Of a stretch of 64,000 nucleotides of DNA, positions 36,327-51,300 are shown piece after piece. The notes under the pieces were generated by a model. The model was not told the origin of the DNA and searched no databases. It saw only the letters and a program-made list of their open reading frames with translations. Both the position numbers and the translations under genes were made by a program. The stretch comes from Mercenaria mercenaria (lineage: Eukaryota; Mollusca; Bivalvia; Venerida; Veneridae). Location: assembly GCF_021730395.1 (NCBI RefSeq), contig NC_069364.1, positions 77,803,501 through 77,867,500 of the forward strand. Reading direction: 5' to 3'. Position 1 is the stretch's first letter. Every line of letters starts with the position of its first letter.

Positions 36327-39300
36327 CTGCAGAATGAAAGAATATTCACTACGTAAAACAAACTGTAGCTATCAGACAACGTAGTTAAGGTGTTCATACG
36401 GATATTGTACCGTCAGTTTTACATAAATAATTACATGATAAATTAATCGAATATTTTACCAGTTTGTATATGAATGATACGAATTAATAAAAAGGACACA
36501 ACGTTATTATTAAAAAAGTACACACCCTTATACATATTTGTACATGTGTAATATATAGTATAATTTCTACAACTATTTAAAACCCGCCCGCTTAGCTCAG
36601 TAGGTAGAGCGTTGGTCTACGGATCGCGGGGCCGTGAGTTCGATCCTCGGGCGGGGCGTATGTTCCCCGTGACTATTTGATAAACGACATTGTGTCTGAA
36701 ATCATTAGTCCTCCACCTCTGATTCATGTGGGGAAGTTGGCAGTTACTTGCAGAGAACAGGTTTGTACTGGTACAGAATCCAGGAACACTGGTTAGGTTA
36801 ACTGCCTGCCGTTACATGACTGAAATACTGTTGAAAAACGGCGTTAAACCCAAAACAAACAAACAACTATTTAAAAGTGTTTTGTTCATTGCTTAATTAT
36901 AGATGCAAGAATGTATTAAGCGATCATAAATCCACCTAGTTCAAAGTTAAATGCTGAGGTGGTACCTTACCTGTATTTTCTACATAAACCAAATAGTACT
37001 GTAGACTTCCAGCAGTTATTGTAAATGTCTGTTCATCTTCAGTCTTCATGTCTGATACACCTTGCTTAAGTAACTTGTCAATCTTCTCTAACATTGCACT
37101 CAACGTTACTAGATTTCCATTTATTGCATGAAGTTCAAACGACACGCGGAAAGGATCTGGAATACATATATTGCGGTAATAGGACTTTGATGAAAAGTTA
37201 TGTCTAAAAGTGCATTGGCCCCATATGTAATGATATGCTATTGCAAATATGATATTTAGTAATGGACTGTTACCTGTATACTGTTACCGTCGTCGCTCTA
37301 ATTGTAACTGAATGCGTTTTATAAACGGAATACAAATATTAAAAAGGCTGGAAAATGTTGTGTCGATGAATTGAAATCTGTATAAAACACTGCTTTGCAG
37401 CTTCTGATCCCGTGTTCAATACTAGGGTGTGTAAACATAAAAACGTAGGTCTTTCAAGGACATAATATTACAATGCAGAGGTAAATCCTTCAGTTAAAGA
37501 TCTGTAATATCTTATATTTAGATTTGAAAAGGTTATAATGTAATATTTAAAAAAAAATAAGATCAGACAGAAACACACCGCCTCGGTAGCCTAGTGAGTG
37601 CGGGAGGTCGTGAGTTCAATCCCCGGCCGCACCATACCAAAGACGTAAAAATGGTACAAGTAGCTTCCTTGCTTGGCGCTCAGCATTAAGAGGATAGTGC
37701 TAGGACTGGTCAGCCCGGTGTCAGTATAATGTGACTGGGTGGGGTATCATGCCACGTGTCTACGGCGTGATATTTCAGTGAGGCAGCACTATAAAGTTGG
37801 GCATTGTGCTCACTGCTACAAGTAGACACTGTCGTTTATATGACTGAAAAATTGTTGAAAAAGACGTTAAACACACAAACACACACACACACAAACACAC
37901 ACACGCGCGCACACGCACACACACAGAGAAAAACATTTATAAACAGGATTTTTTATTCTTAGATGCTTTTTTGAAGAGCAGTATTCAACAGCTGAAAGTA
38001 CATTACCAACTTTTAGTAACATCTCTAAACCGATAAAGCGGGACAGATCTACCTATCATAAAAATCAATAAAACCAATAATCCAATATCATCGCTACCGG
38101 ACGGATTCGTTGATTTCCGTACTAATTGTTATTGTTGTAGTAACACGGGGGAAAAATCGATAATTAACATCTTTGGTCATTATTTGATGCATTTACAGGC
38201 GGGCGGTTTGCTAAAAGATATACCTGAATTGAATGAAGTTTTGGTAATTATTAAAGTGAAAATCGGAACAAGTCGAAAAATTATATAATACTTTATTAAT
38301 TGTCAAATAAAAGTAATATTTAAGAATATGAATATGTTATCTAAAATATTTAGAAATCGTTTTTATGCATCGAACACATAGATTTACTTTCTTTTTAATA
38401 TATGAAACATCATGCTAACGTATATCTATGTACAGAAAAGAAATATTTACGCACAAGAAACTGTCTGTAAATAAATTAAATATTCAAGAATATGAATATA
38501 TTATCTAAAATATTTAGAAAGCGTATATACTTCCTCTATACGCGCTTTCTTTCACATATTATGAACATTAGAATATGAGCTTTTGATTCTAAAATATTTT
38601 CAAAATTCTAAACCACTAACGTTTTTCGATTTAGTAAAAACAGCAAATTCTCATGTATTTCCATAACATAAAGTTTGTCAGTAATTAAGTTTTGAAGCCT
38701 TCATAAGAAATATAGCATTTTTTTCAAGATATCTAAAAAGTATTTTTGTTGTCGAACGATCTGGAGGCCGGTCGCTTTAAAGAAAAAGAAATATAGAAAT
38801 AAGACTTATACTGTTAAAAGGAAATACTTAACCCTTACGAAGCTGAACACGATTGGTTCTTCCTTTGCAATCAGTGTAGATCATGATCAGCATGCACATC
38901 CGTGCAGACTGATCATGATCTGCACTGTCTGCCATTCAGCCAGTAACTTTTTAGTATGCACCCTTTTCATAATTAATAGTACTGTCCAAATTGAAAGATA
39001 GACAAGTTCATCATTGTAATTTAGCATGGTAAGGATTAAGTTTCTTATTTCGTGCCTAAATAGAAATATTATATTTGCGTGATTTGAATAAGTACTGCTG
39101 ACAAATACTACTACCATAGTATTCTTTAACTATAAATATATTGTTACAGAAAAAAAACAACATTAAATAATAATAACTTCATCAATATCTCAATTTTGGA
39201 ATAGCAGACGTAACTAAGTAATAACTTAAGATTTTTCGTGATTTGGGCCAGGTTCTTTACTCAGTAAATATTTACGGAACAACTCTGTTAACGATGTGAA

Positions 39301-42300
39301 TTCTAAATTTGTACTGATTCTTCCTACTGTCATACGATTCATGAAATAAGGGTAAAAATCGTAAAAACAAATCTCATGAAAGAAAGGGAAAAGATATATA
39401 AAGACAGAAGAAAGTGAAAAACATATATTACAACGCAAAAAAACCCATAAAACAATAAAAAATACCTATCACTTATTAAGGAGGACAAAACCCCCTTCGT
39501 ATTTTTTTGTCCCCCCTTGTGAAAAAAAAGAAGGGGGTTTTGTCCTCCTTGTAAAAAACCATGAAGGGGTTTTTGTCCTCCTTGTAAAATTCAGCAAAGG
39601 GGATTTTGTCCTCTATGTAAAAATGATGAAGGGGGTTTTGTCCGCCTATGCAAAAATTAGCGAAGGGGGTTTTGTCCGCAGGGGATTTTGTCCTACACTC
39701 CTTATTAAGTGGGGTAACATATCTTTTATGACCCGCCTTGAAACAACACTGACCGGATATTGTTTACCCCTAGGCAATATTGTAATACACAATAAAAGTC
39801 AAAGGGTAATTTTAAGATATTTGTTACAATTAAATCAAATAATAGATATCGCATTTTTTAAAACGAATGATTAAAGAATGTACCAAAAACATGCATTAAT
39901 TTAAGAATACAGAATAATATATACAAAGAAGATTCGAAAAGAAGCAGAATTATCAGTTCATCAAGGCTATCTTTCAAATTAAAGTTTGGTCATATTATAA
40001 ATAATAGAAAATGATTTTTTTTCTTTTTTAAAAATCATTAAAAAATCCCATATGAAGAAAAAAAGATGACCGCGTCGGAGATCGGACCCGGACCGCTGCG
40101 GCAATAAAAAAAGTCCCCTGATCATTCGGCAAAAAATAATATAGGTATCTGGAAATTAATAAATTAATCATCGTTATATTTCTGAAGAATGCTTTGAAAC
40201 TCAATTACTGACAGACTATATTTTACGGAAAAACATGAGAATTAGTTGCTTTAAGTATATTATGCGATGAAAATTAAAAGCATTTGTATATTTAATGCGA
40301 ACTGAACACTAAATCCTCCATAGCGTTATTTTAAACGACAGCGGATCTAGGTTTTGGCGTTTCTGAGTTCAACACTTAATTTGTTTTAAATTTTCTAATT
40401 ATAATCTTTTTTTTTTTTTTTGTCAGTGTGAAGTTGCCTACAATTTATAGGCTTTGAGCTATAACAGTTTGTACCGACAAAGTCAGACTAGCAGACGACA
40501 ATACTTTCCGTAACAGCTTCCGAGTACCTACGGATAACGGCGGAAAATGCCGGAATTTTTTAAGAAATGTTCACTGTACACACTAAAATGCAAAAAGGAC
40601 CAAACAAACCATTATAAAATTTAAAACAAATTACACATAACGAAAATTGAATAATTTTTCTACATTTTTAGGGGTATCGAATTTTTGATTTTTGCGGAAA
40701 ATATCTCATTTTATCTGTTATATTTGAAAAAGTCAGTTTTTTTTATCCGTTTCCTACAGAGTCTATATAAACTGAGGTGGGTCTATTTAAAGTCAAAAAG
40801 GACCAACCAAATATTAAAATACTTTTTAAAAAAAGTATTTATAATATCCGGAATAAATTAAACTTTAATTTGTGGGGTATCGAATTTTTGATTTCCAAAT
40901 AGAACTTTTTCTATTTAAGTTTAAGTATTTTTTTCTTTCTTTGTTTATATAGGCAAATTTATCGATTTTCCAATAGATCGATGTTACTAAAAGTTGGTAA
41001 TGATGTAAATTTGTCTCATAAACAATTTTACATTTTGTATGAGCCTGGGTGTTGTTTTGAACTTTCGGTAAAACTACTGAAACTGATTATTGTTCCACAC
41101 TTTGACATAAAGAAGTTTTCGTCAATTAGGCCATTATTAACGAATTGAGTCACTGAATACCTTTCTCCAGCTGTACATTCTGAAAACTCTCCACGGAATA
41201 GCCGGTGTAAACAGACAATGCTTTTCTTATTGAACTTTTAAACAAATCTTCCGATCTGACAACATCACTGTACTTTTCTGACAAAGAAAATCGCATCTGC
41301 ATTAGGGGTTTTGATTCGTCTTTAATGGAATGGGTGTTGGATGCCAACTCTGCAAAACAGTTTAATAAAGTTTATAAATTTTAACAATGGCTTAACACTT
41401 ACACCGAATAACAGAAAATGAGAGTGTTGATTTATTGCCGCGCATGCATTTTGAAACTGTATTAATTGAAATGATTATATTAAGAATTAAATATCAAATG
41501 AAAACTGAAAAATGAAAATCTTTAATCAGTTTTCCGTACTACTGTAGTTTGCCACATGGAAATAACTTTTCTTATTTTGATAAAAGAAGAAGAATTTGTT
41601 GTGAACAGGTATGGCTCAAGAAAAAGGCGGACCATCTACACAACGTTCACATGTTAAGTTCTCTGTCTGAATAAGAAATACTTAACTAGTACCAACAGCT
41701 GGCTCATCACTTGCAAGCATTTCTTCTGTCGATACAAAGTGAAAGTTTTATAAAGCTATGTACTAGTTCAAACTCTTTGGCACACAATGCATCATTCTTG
41801 AACTATTTCTTTACATGAGCATAGCCAACAAAGGTAGAAATGGCTTTTTGTTGTTTGTTTCTTACCTTCCTGACAAACTGCAAACACTTCTATCTCACAC
41901 AGTTGAAGGGACGTTGGTTGCGCTTCTTCTGCCTGTAGTCTTACAAGTCTTGTGGAAACAAGAGGTACAAGGTCGAATGTTGATATTTTATCACTCGGAT
42001 CATAAGTTTTCTTGTAGCTCGTCCAAGCTTCTAACATGAGGAATAACTGAACGGCAGATATACCATCGGCTTCGATATAAATCAAATATTCGTTAGAGAT
42101 TTGTTTGTCCCGTTGATGTTGTTGTTGTCGTTGTAAAAGAAAACATCCCGAAACTATACATGTCTAAATTATTTAAAGTTAATATTACAATACAATATGT
42201 TATGAATAGTAATTACATGACAGTTCAAGTTCAGTTTACCTAATGAAAGTTGTGTACTTTTCGTTCTGTGGTAACATTTAAGATAATTTTATCCCTATTC

Positions 42301-45300
42301 TATAAAGATAATCAGGTAAAATATTAAACCTATATGGAAACACTATTCAAGTAGTTCAATGCTTGCTTGTCTAATACAGAAATCAGCTTTAATCGTACGA
42401 GACATAAATACAGTTTAATCAGTCTATTCTAAAACAATAGAAATCTGACTCACAGTCCAATCGTTTGTAGACCTTGACACTGGTCAGTGTGTATTCTGAA
42501 CCAAGATCTATAATCAGATAAGGTTTTATTTCCTTCTGTGTGGACACACACGTCGCTCCATTTGTAACAAACTGATTCGTATCACCGTCTATGGCATAAC
42601 TAGGCAACCAGCTCGGGTGGCTGATACTTGACGCTATAATGTCTTTTCCAAAAGCGATATTTTCGGCGCCTTTTTATATAAATTATATTGATATATTATA
42701 TATATAAAAATAACAAAACTAAAGCTCTAATTGAGCTGTGATAGGGTGCATGAAGGGTGTTGCACGTTTTATTACTTCATATAAAAGATTAAATAAAACC
42801 AAGTCTAATCTTTTTTTTTTTTTCATTAATTACTTCCTAAGCTTTGAAAATTTTCTTTTTATAGGTTTTCATGACAAGATAAATTTATTCAAACTTAGAC
42901 TTATCTAAATTACACATTTTAAATGATTAATCTATTAATGGTTCGATAAAAATGTATCTTATCTATGAAATAAAAAAGAAGCGTAAACAAGTGAATGAAG
43001 TATTGCCATGCAATACAAAGTCCCCTACTGGAAGGCACCTAATTTTCTCGACTGCAGTATAACATAATGAACTGATAACTGTCAATGATGTATAAAAATA
43101 TTGTACTATATACAATATGTTGTAACAAAACACTTGGATTAAAATTTATATATATTAAAACATACAGTAGTTTTCATATGGCATTTTTTGCCAGATTATC
43201 ATAAAAGGTGTCATAAAGTTATTTATAGTAACAACAAAGGGGAAAAATATAAGCCCACAAGAAACTCTTTACCAGACAGAGATAGGTCAAAATGTTCCTA
43301 AAAATTGGATGTAACATGCATGTTGTACCACAGAAAACTGGTCTCGATTTTTCCCTACGAACAGTAATAAATAAGTTACAATATAATCTATTTATAGTAA
43401 AACAAAGGGACGTAATTCTAAAAACAAGGGTGTCTCACGATGGTGAACATTTGTGCCAAGTTACATCAAAATCCCTCCATGCTTGAAGAAGAAATGCTCC
43501 GAACAAAGTCATTCTTGTATTTGACCTTTAGCCTCTATGTGTGACCTTGACGTTAGACCTAGGGACAAGGATCATGTGCAAGACACTCCGTATTATGGTG
43601 GTGAACATTTGTGCCAAGTTATATTAAAATCCCTCAAAGGATTGTTGAGTTACAGACTGGACAAGAAAAAAAAGCCCTTTTAGCATTTGACTTCCAAGTG
43701 TGACCTTGACCTTGCGGCTAAGGGCTCGGGTGTTGCGCACAACATATGATCTCATCAAGGGTAATATTTGTGCAAACTGATATTCAAATCCTGTTTTGCA
43801 TGACAAAGTTATTGACACGACAGGAAAAAGTCCCACTGAAATTTGATCTCAAAGTGTGACCTTGACCTTTAAGCTAAGGTTCTGGGTGTTGCGCATGACA
43901 CATCGTCTCATAATGGAGAACATTTATGCCAAGTAATATTAAAATCCCATAATGGATGGCAGAGTTCTGGACCGGACAGGAAAAAACCCTATTAACCTTT
44001 GACCTCCAATTGTGACCTTGACCTTTGAGCTAGAGATCAGGGTTTAGCACACGACACGTCGACTCATCATGGGAAACATTTATGCCAAGTAATATTAAAA
44101 TTCCTTCGCAGATGGCATAGGAAAAGGAAAAAAACCCTGTTGACCTTTGACCTCCAATTGTGACCTTGACCTTTGAGCCAGGGGTCCGGGAGTTGTGCAT
44201 GGCACGTCGTTTTATCATGGGGAACATTTTTGCCAAGTGATATTAAAATCCCTTCAGTGAATGACGGAGTTATTGACCGGACACGAAACAGACCCTATTC
44301 ATGCTATGTAAACATTTGACTGCCAAGTGTGACCTTGACCTTTGAGCTAGGGGTCTGAAAGTTATGCGTGACACATCGCCTTATTATGAGGTACATTTGA
44401 GCCAAGTTATATTAAAATACCTTCATGGATGGCATAGTTATGGACCGGACAGGTAAAAAGCCCTGTTGACATTTGACCTCCAACTGTGACCTTGACCTTT
44501 AAGCTAGGGGTTCAGGTTTGCGCATGACACGTCGTCTCATTATGGGGAACATTTGTGCCAAGTAATATTAAAATCCCTTCAAGGATGACAGAGTTATGGA
44601 CCGGACACGAAATTGCGGACGGACGGAAGGACGGACGGACGGAATGACGGACGGAAAAACGCATTCCTATAGTCCCCGAAACTGGTTTTCAACCAGTAGG
44701 GGACTAATAACGTAGACCCCAAAATCATTTTAATTTTATACTTTTTATTGAATATTCAAGGCCGTGTGGTCCAAATTTGAATGATGTAAGTTATGGACAT
44801 GAAGATTCCCCTAGTTTTTCCCTATATAAGTCTATATGAACCATATGACCCCTGGGGCGGGGCCATATTTGACCCTAGAGGGATAATTTGAACAAACTTG
44901 GTAGAGAACCACTAAATGATGCTACATTACAAAATATCAAAGCCATAGTCTTTGTGGTTTGGACAAGAAGATTTTCAAAGTTTTTCCCTATATAAGTCTA
45001 TGTAAACCATGTGACCCCCAAGGCGGAGCCATATTTGACCCTAGGGGAATAATTTGAACAATCTTAGTAGAGGACCACTAGATGATGTCATATACAAAAT
45101 ATCAAAGCCCTAGGCCCTGTGGTTTTGGACAAAAGGTTTTTCAAAGTTTTTTTCCTATATAAGTCTATATAAACCATGTGACACCCAGGGTGGGGCAATA
45201 TTTGACCCCAGGAAAATAATCTGAACAATCTTGGTAGAGGATCACTAGATTTTGCTACATACCAAATATCAAAGCCCTAGGCCCTATGGTTTTGGACAAG

Positions 45301-48300
45301 AAGATAAGAAACCGTTTAACTGTTCCTGGCCAATGCGACCTTGACCTTTCACCTAATGACCTCAAAATCAATAGGAGTCATCTGCTGGTCATGGCCAACC
45401 TAACTGTCAATTTTCCTGACACTAGGCCCAAGCGTTCTTGAGTTATTGCCTGGAAACCATTTTACTGTTCCTGGTCACTATGACCTTGACCTTTGACATA
45501 CTGACCTCAAAATCAATAGAGATCATCCGCTGGTCATGACCAACCTCTCTATCAACTTTCGTGACCCTAGGCCTAAGCGCTCTTGAGTTACCATCCGGAA
45601 ACCGTTCTACTGTTCAGGGTCACTGTGACCTTGACCTTTAACATACTGACCTCAAAATCAATAGGGGTCATCTGCTGGTCATTACCAACCTCTCTATCAA
45701 CTTTCATGATCCTAAGCCCAAGTGTTCTTGAGTTCTCATCCGGAAACCGTTTTACTATTCAGGGTCACTGTGACCTTGACCTTTGACATACAGACCTCTA
45801 AATCAATAGGGGTCATCTGCTGGTGATGATCAACCTTCCTATCAACTTTCATGATCCTAGGCCCAAGCGTTCTTGAGTTATCATCCGGAAACGTATTGGT
45901 CTACATTCCGACCGACCGACCGACAGACCGACCGACCTACCGACCGACCGACATCTGCAAAACAATATACCCCTCCTTCTTCGAAGGGGGGGCATAATAA
46001 TATGGTTTCTACCAAAGTGCCCTTGTAATCTATTCAAGTTCTGCTCTTACAACACTTCTTAAAACTTACAATATTCACAGATGACACCACCAAAACCAGT
46101 CGGGCAGGTACATGTGTAGTCTCTGCAGGTATCCGAGTCGTCGCCACAGTATTTAGGGGAACAACTGCCGCCATTTTTACACTGATTAGATTTGCATTCA
46201 GCTACATTGTAAAAGTGAAGACAAATATCTTTAGTTAATACATGTACGCTACAGACAGACATAAAAACTAAATGTGTGTCAGTACGACACAGGTGCCCGA
46301 ACTTCCTGTCTCTGTACATGATTTCAGGACTCTAGGTTAAATATCGTATAAGATACATGCAAAACAAACTTTTAAGTACTTTATATATATTTTTCACTAA
46401 GTCAAGGATCATAACTCTGGTGTGGAAGAGTGAAATCCCAAAACAGAACACCAGGCGCACAACTTCACATCAATCCCCTAATGTTTATGACTCCAAAATA
46501 AATACTTTTTGCGAAACATGCGACGAAAACCTGTATGCCATTTATGCATATTTTTGATGATGCGATACAAACTATAATGTTCTTATTTGTATATTGTTCA
46601 CTAAATCAAGGGCTATAACTCTGGAATGGCTGAATGAAATCTCTAACAAAACCATAGTTGCTATACTTCACACGCTGAATAATATTCCTGCACTGTTTCA
46701 TAATCCCGGATCAAATACTTTTTAAGATACATGCGACACAAGCTCCTAGGCACATTTTATGATCATTTATGACTAAGTCAAAGGCCATTAGTCTGGTATG
46801 GGAGTCTGTGTTCACAAGTAACACACCATGTGCACAATTTCACATGCTGAGTAACAATTCTGTGAGGTGGTTGAGGTATGCACGACATAAATGCAAACGG
46901 ACCAACGGAAAAAGAAGAGCGACTGTAAGTCAACATCCCCAAAAACAAATTGTGGAGGGTGGGGGAGCGGGGTGGGGGAGGGGGGAGTGAGGGGAGAGGG
47001 GGTGATGAGGGGGCACAAAAAGTCTAAAAGCAATGGTGCTGATGACCTTATTTGTTGCCAAGAGTTTGTCAAGCGGATCACTGAAAAGGAGACATTTAAC
47101 TTATAATACTTTTACTTTAACACGTTATCCCTAGTAAAAGTTTTGCATTAATTGAATAAATGTGAATAAACCTATTATTTCAAGCTTTTGTTCAAATCAA
47201 TCTAGTATGTGAAGAAACTTTGTCTAATGGCTTCTTTTAAAAAGTCAACCTATATCTATCATCTCATTCTACAGGTGTCAAGGAGGTGCAACAATAAACC
47301 CTCCCTATCTTAGGTATAGTTAAGAAATAATAAGTTCTCAAACGTGGTTTATCGTAGAATAACCCGAGTTTTGAGTTTTTATGCGTAAGAATATATCACG
47401 AAGGCCGTAGGCCTGAGTGATATATTGTTTCACATAAGAACGAAATACTCTGGTTATTCTACGATAAACCAAGTTTGAGAACTTATTATTTCGATTCTAA
47501 CACGACATACTAGTATTAAAAATGTTCGAAAAAAGTGGTAACTACTTTTTACGACCGTACTACGCACCTGGATCCGAGTGGTATATTGCAGAATAACCCG
47601 AGATGGATTTTGCTCTACATGTATATAGGTTATTTGCTGGTCGTGTTAGAATAAGATTTTAGGTCTAGTTTTCACTTGAAAAAAAAAAGATAGATAATAT
47701 TAGAAATATTCTAATACTGTTATTTGTTCATATATATAACAGAAATATTCTAATACTGTTATCTATTACCAGTCAGAAAATGTAAATGATAAAGTACTGA
47801 ATGTCAATTCATTCTTATGTTTGCATGGTTCAAATATTGCATGACTTTTGAAAACATTTATAAGCCTTTTGTTGTTTCATCTTTTCAACATGAAACATAT
47901 TTATTTCTGTCTGTGTCCTCCTTTATATCAGTAACAAATTTCTAAAACTATCATATGAATAAAAAATGTAGAATGGCGTTTTTTTTAGATAACAGTCAGC
48001 CTTTCGGCCTGGGTGGTTCCAATACTCCCGCTTTAAAAGCTTTGGGTATTGTTTAATCACCCCTTGGATATGGTGCCTGCTTTTTATTTTTGTCTATTGG
48101 CAGTTTCTGTGATATGCAGGCTCTATAACCATACATTCCTCTCTAAATTCCAGTTTGTTTAGTTCTGCCCATTGTTTTCTCGTTTAGCGCACAGCCATTA
48201 TTTTATCTGGGGACATACGCTGCTTTTCATGGAATTGCACTCTGTGCATCATTGAAGGTTCCATGTGCACCGCCGCATGAATACATCTGCGGATGTCTCT

Positions 48301-51300
48301 AAATTACATTCTGGTACTTCTAACATGTGTAAATGTTAAGTTCTGCTCAACCCGGTGCTAGATGGCATGGACGGTAGCATGCACTTCCACTACCGTCCAT
48401 GAACAGGCTCAATCAAACCGAGCCTGTAACATTGTTGGGCGACCTGTGGTTTTCCACTTTTTTTATTTTATTGCCTTATCGACCACCTGTACAAAGCAAT
48501 CACTTCCCTTAAATAACTAGGCAGCTAACATCTTTAATTGACATTTTGCTCTAATTACCACCTGACTAACGTAGCAATCTGCCGTAAACAGCCTCTCCGT
48601 GTCGCTCCCTTAGCTGACGGACGCTTTAATACAGGTTTGACTGTATTTCTCTTCGAATTTCTGGTTGCGTGACACATTATGGACTTTGAATAGAATATGT
48701 ATAAGTAAATTTTCTCAACAGCATTAAAATGCACACCTTTTTCTAAATAGATAGACAGGGTTTTTGCAATAATTAAAGCTGTATGTCCTGCGTATCAGAT
48801 AAGATTTGGAGGTCAGTTTCAAAGCAACATTTCATTGTAAATGTATCTTATTATTTAGAAATCCATTTTACATGATATAATCATTTGCTGGAAATATGCT
48901 GGAGTATTTGATTTTATTCAAATCATAGATATTGACTTAAATTGATACGAGATCGTTTCGCTATTGTTTGACGCGTCCATCCAGAAGTGGAAGAAAAGGA
49001 GTTGAGAGTTTACAAGCGCCAGGTTTAGGTCTGTTTGCTTTTTTCTCTTCTTTACATTCACGTTGTAGCCGAGCGCGATCAGAAAACAAACTCTTTTTTT
49101 ATATGAATCAGATAAGTCCAGTTAATGATATCCAGGTATTTTAGGATTAATGACCCAGTTTCCAAAATGGTTCGACTTACTGCAGCAGATAACTCAACGC
49201 AACTATAAATTTCGATTGCAGCGGGCAGAATCTGTACCAATCTACCCTTACACACTGTTACTACACGATATACATGAATTGCAATATTACAATATTGTAA
49301 AAATATATGAAAGCTGAAAAATCTAAGAACAAATCTAAAGAATATTTCCAAATAAATAAACGGATGCATAATACATTAAAGGTCCATTACTAAGAGAAAG
49401 TGAGTTGGCAATTTTTTTCATAGCCAGTGCATAGACTTCTGCAAGACACTAAATAATGAAGATTGGCAGGTCAAAATTTACAGAAGGTCTTTGGAACTCA
49501 AAGAAATGTATGTGTATTATGTTGAAATTTCAATGAATCGACAGAATGACCCCCCAGGTCTTTTTAACTTTCTTCATACTTCATAGAAAAATAATTGTAC
49601 ATATACTGCGATTTATTTCGAATTTCTACATACCAACTTTCATTTTCCAATAAAATGAAATAGTTTCTGTGCTTTTTAAAAGAAATTAAAATGTTCATTT
49701 TCCTTAGTATTGGACCTTTAAACCAGAAACTGAATACTAGGAATAGTCAATACTAAAAGAAAAACACTTTTTCACTGAAATATATGTTTTGGTATAATAC
49801 GAGAAACCTACATTGATATTAGAATGAACTGAAAAAGAAAGAAATTAAAACACTTTTAACTGAAATCGCATATAAAACACGCATCGAGAAAACAACTGCC
49901 TCGGCCAGTAGCAAATCAAGTATTAAGCGCGGATTCTCTGGAAGCATTGAATACATAAAATATTTATATAGCCAGAACCACACATCGCAAAGTAGGCCAA
50001 TCACAAATAGTGGAAACATATAATAGATATAATAGATGGGTTGTCCATCAATAAATATACTTTAATTCTACGAAATATATTTCAAAATGAGATGGGGTAA
50101 TAAGGGTGAAGGGGAAAGGAGGAAAGATACGTAAAGGAGAGTCGTTTTGTTGGGGACATAAATGGTGGGGGCGTGAAGGGAAGAAACTCCAGGAAACATA
50201 TAAAACAATACATATAAAAAGGAACGGACAAAAATCAAGTTGAAAAAAGGGGCACCGCATTGGAATGGTTAATATCTTGTATAAATGAAAGTGGGGGTAG
50301 GAATGAGGGGGTAAATCAAGTGTACTTCACAAACTACTGTCTTAACAGTCTATATATACAATAGCTCTTCTTTGTATCACACCAATGAATGTTTTATATT
50401 GATATTAACACGTAAGGCAATAACTCATATAATTACCTATTTTTCCATAAACTTCCACTTCACACAAGTGAAAATCTCCACTTTCAGGCAATGACAACTG
50501 CAGAAATCTCGCTGCTATATCCGTATACATATTATGAATGTCGCTAATTTGCCCCTCTAAGATCAATCTGTGTACATCGTCCGGAGTGTTCCAGAACCAC
50601 AGTTTTAAATCATGCGCTTTCTCACCTACAAATTAACAGATTTATCAAATAATGAGAATGTATTTGATGTATGAGTTATGTACTGTAAGTTTGGGGTTGT
50701 CTTTAAAACAGATGGTATTGGCCTATATTATATAGAGATTATAGCCGTTGTTAAGGCTCCCTGCCTTCAAAAGTTTCTTTCGTTTCCTCCGCCTCATGGC
50801 CCAGGCTGTGAGGACAGTCTACTTTTGATTGCTATAAAAGAATATAAATCTTGTCATCTCCCAGTACTATTTATTTACGTACGAAGCCAGAGGTGTGTGG
50901 CTTTCTTGGGGGAAGCGGATGTGCTTATAAATAATTCGGAAATGGTTTACTTCTGTGAAATTATACAATGAAAAATCTTGGACACTAACACAGGATTTGA
51001 CAAGTAAACAAATTAACTGCAATAAAACTGTGCGTAATACAAGAGAAAATGGTGTCTAACTACATCTCTGATGACACAATCTTATCCCTATTTATTGATT
51101 AAAGTCATGCTAACTGTAAAATGTGTTTGACGTCTCAGCAAGATATTTCTATTCAAAGGTCCTTATGCGTAACCACAGGTAATGTATCATTAAAGTGACA
51201 CCAAGCTAGATATCTTCAGAGAAAAGATTTCCAATTTGCAAATACCGGTATTCCATTATATGTTTATCTTTATTTGTTTAAATCAACATTAAAATGTCAT

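Noticed and set aside
36584-36656. Possible functional tRNA gene
   Set aside because: A- and B-box-like motifs are present but the stems pair poorly and the sequence runs directly into a SINE body with a CAAA tail, so it is a SINE head.
39471-39710. CRISPR-like array (regular short repeats with spacers)
   Set aside because: Eukaryotic context, inverted terminal repeats and diverging units mark it as a MITE with tandem core.
40060-40110. tRNA-like 3' half on the minus strand (GGTCCGGGTCCGATCTCCG)
   Set aside because: Only half a cloverleaf and no clear SINE body; too little to call.
42070-42153. Longer version of exon 10 starting at 42153
   Set aside because: It would insert a Gln-rich stretch at the domain junction; the acceptor at 42070-42071 gives the same 204 nt length as exon 5 and aligns with the other F5/8C second halves.
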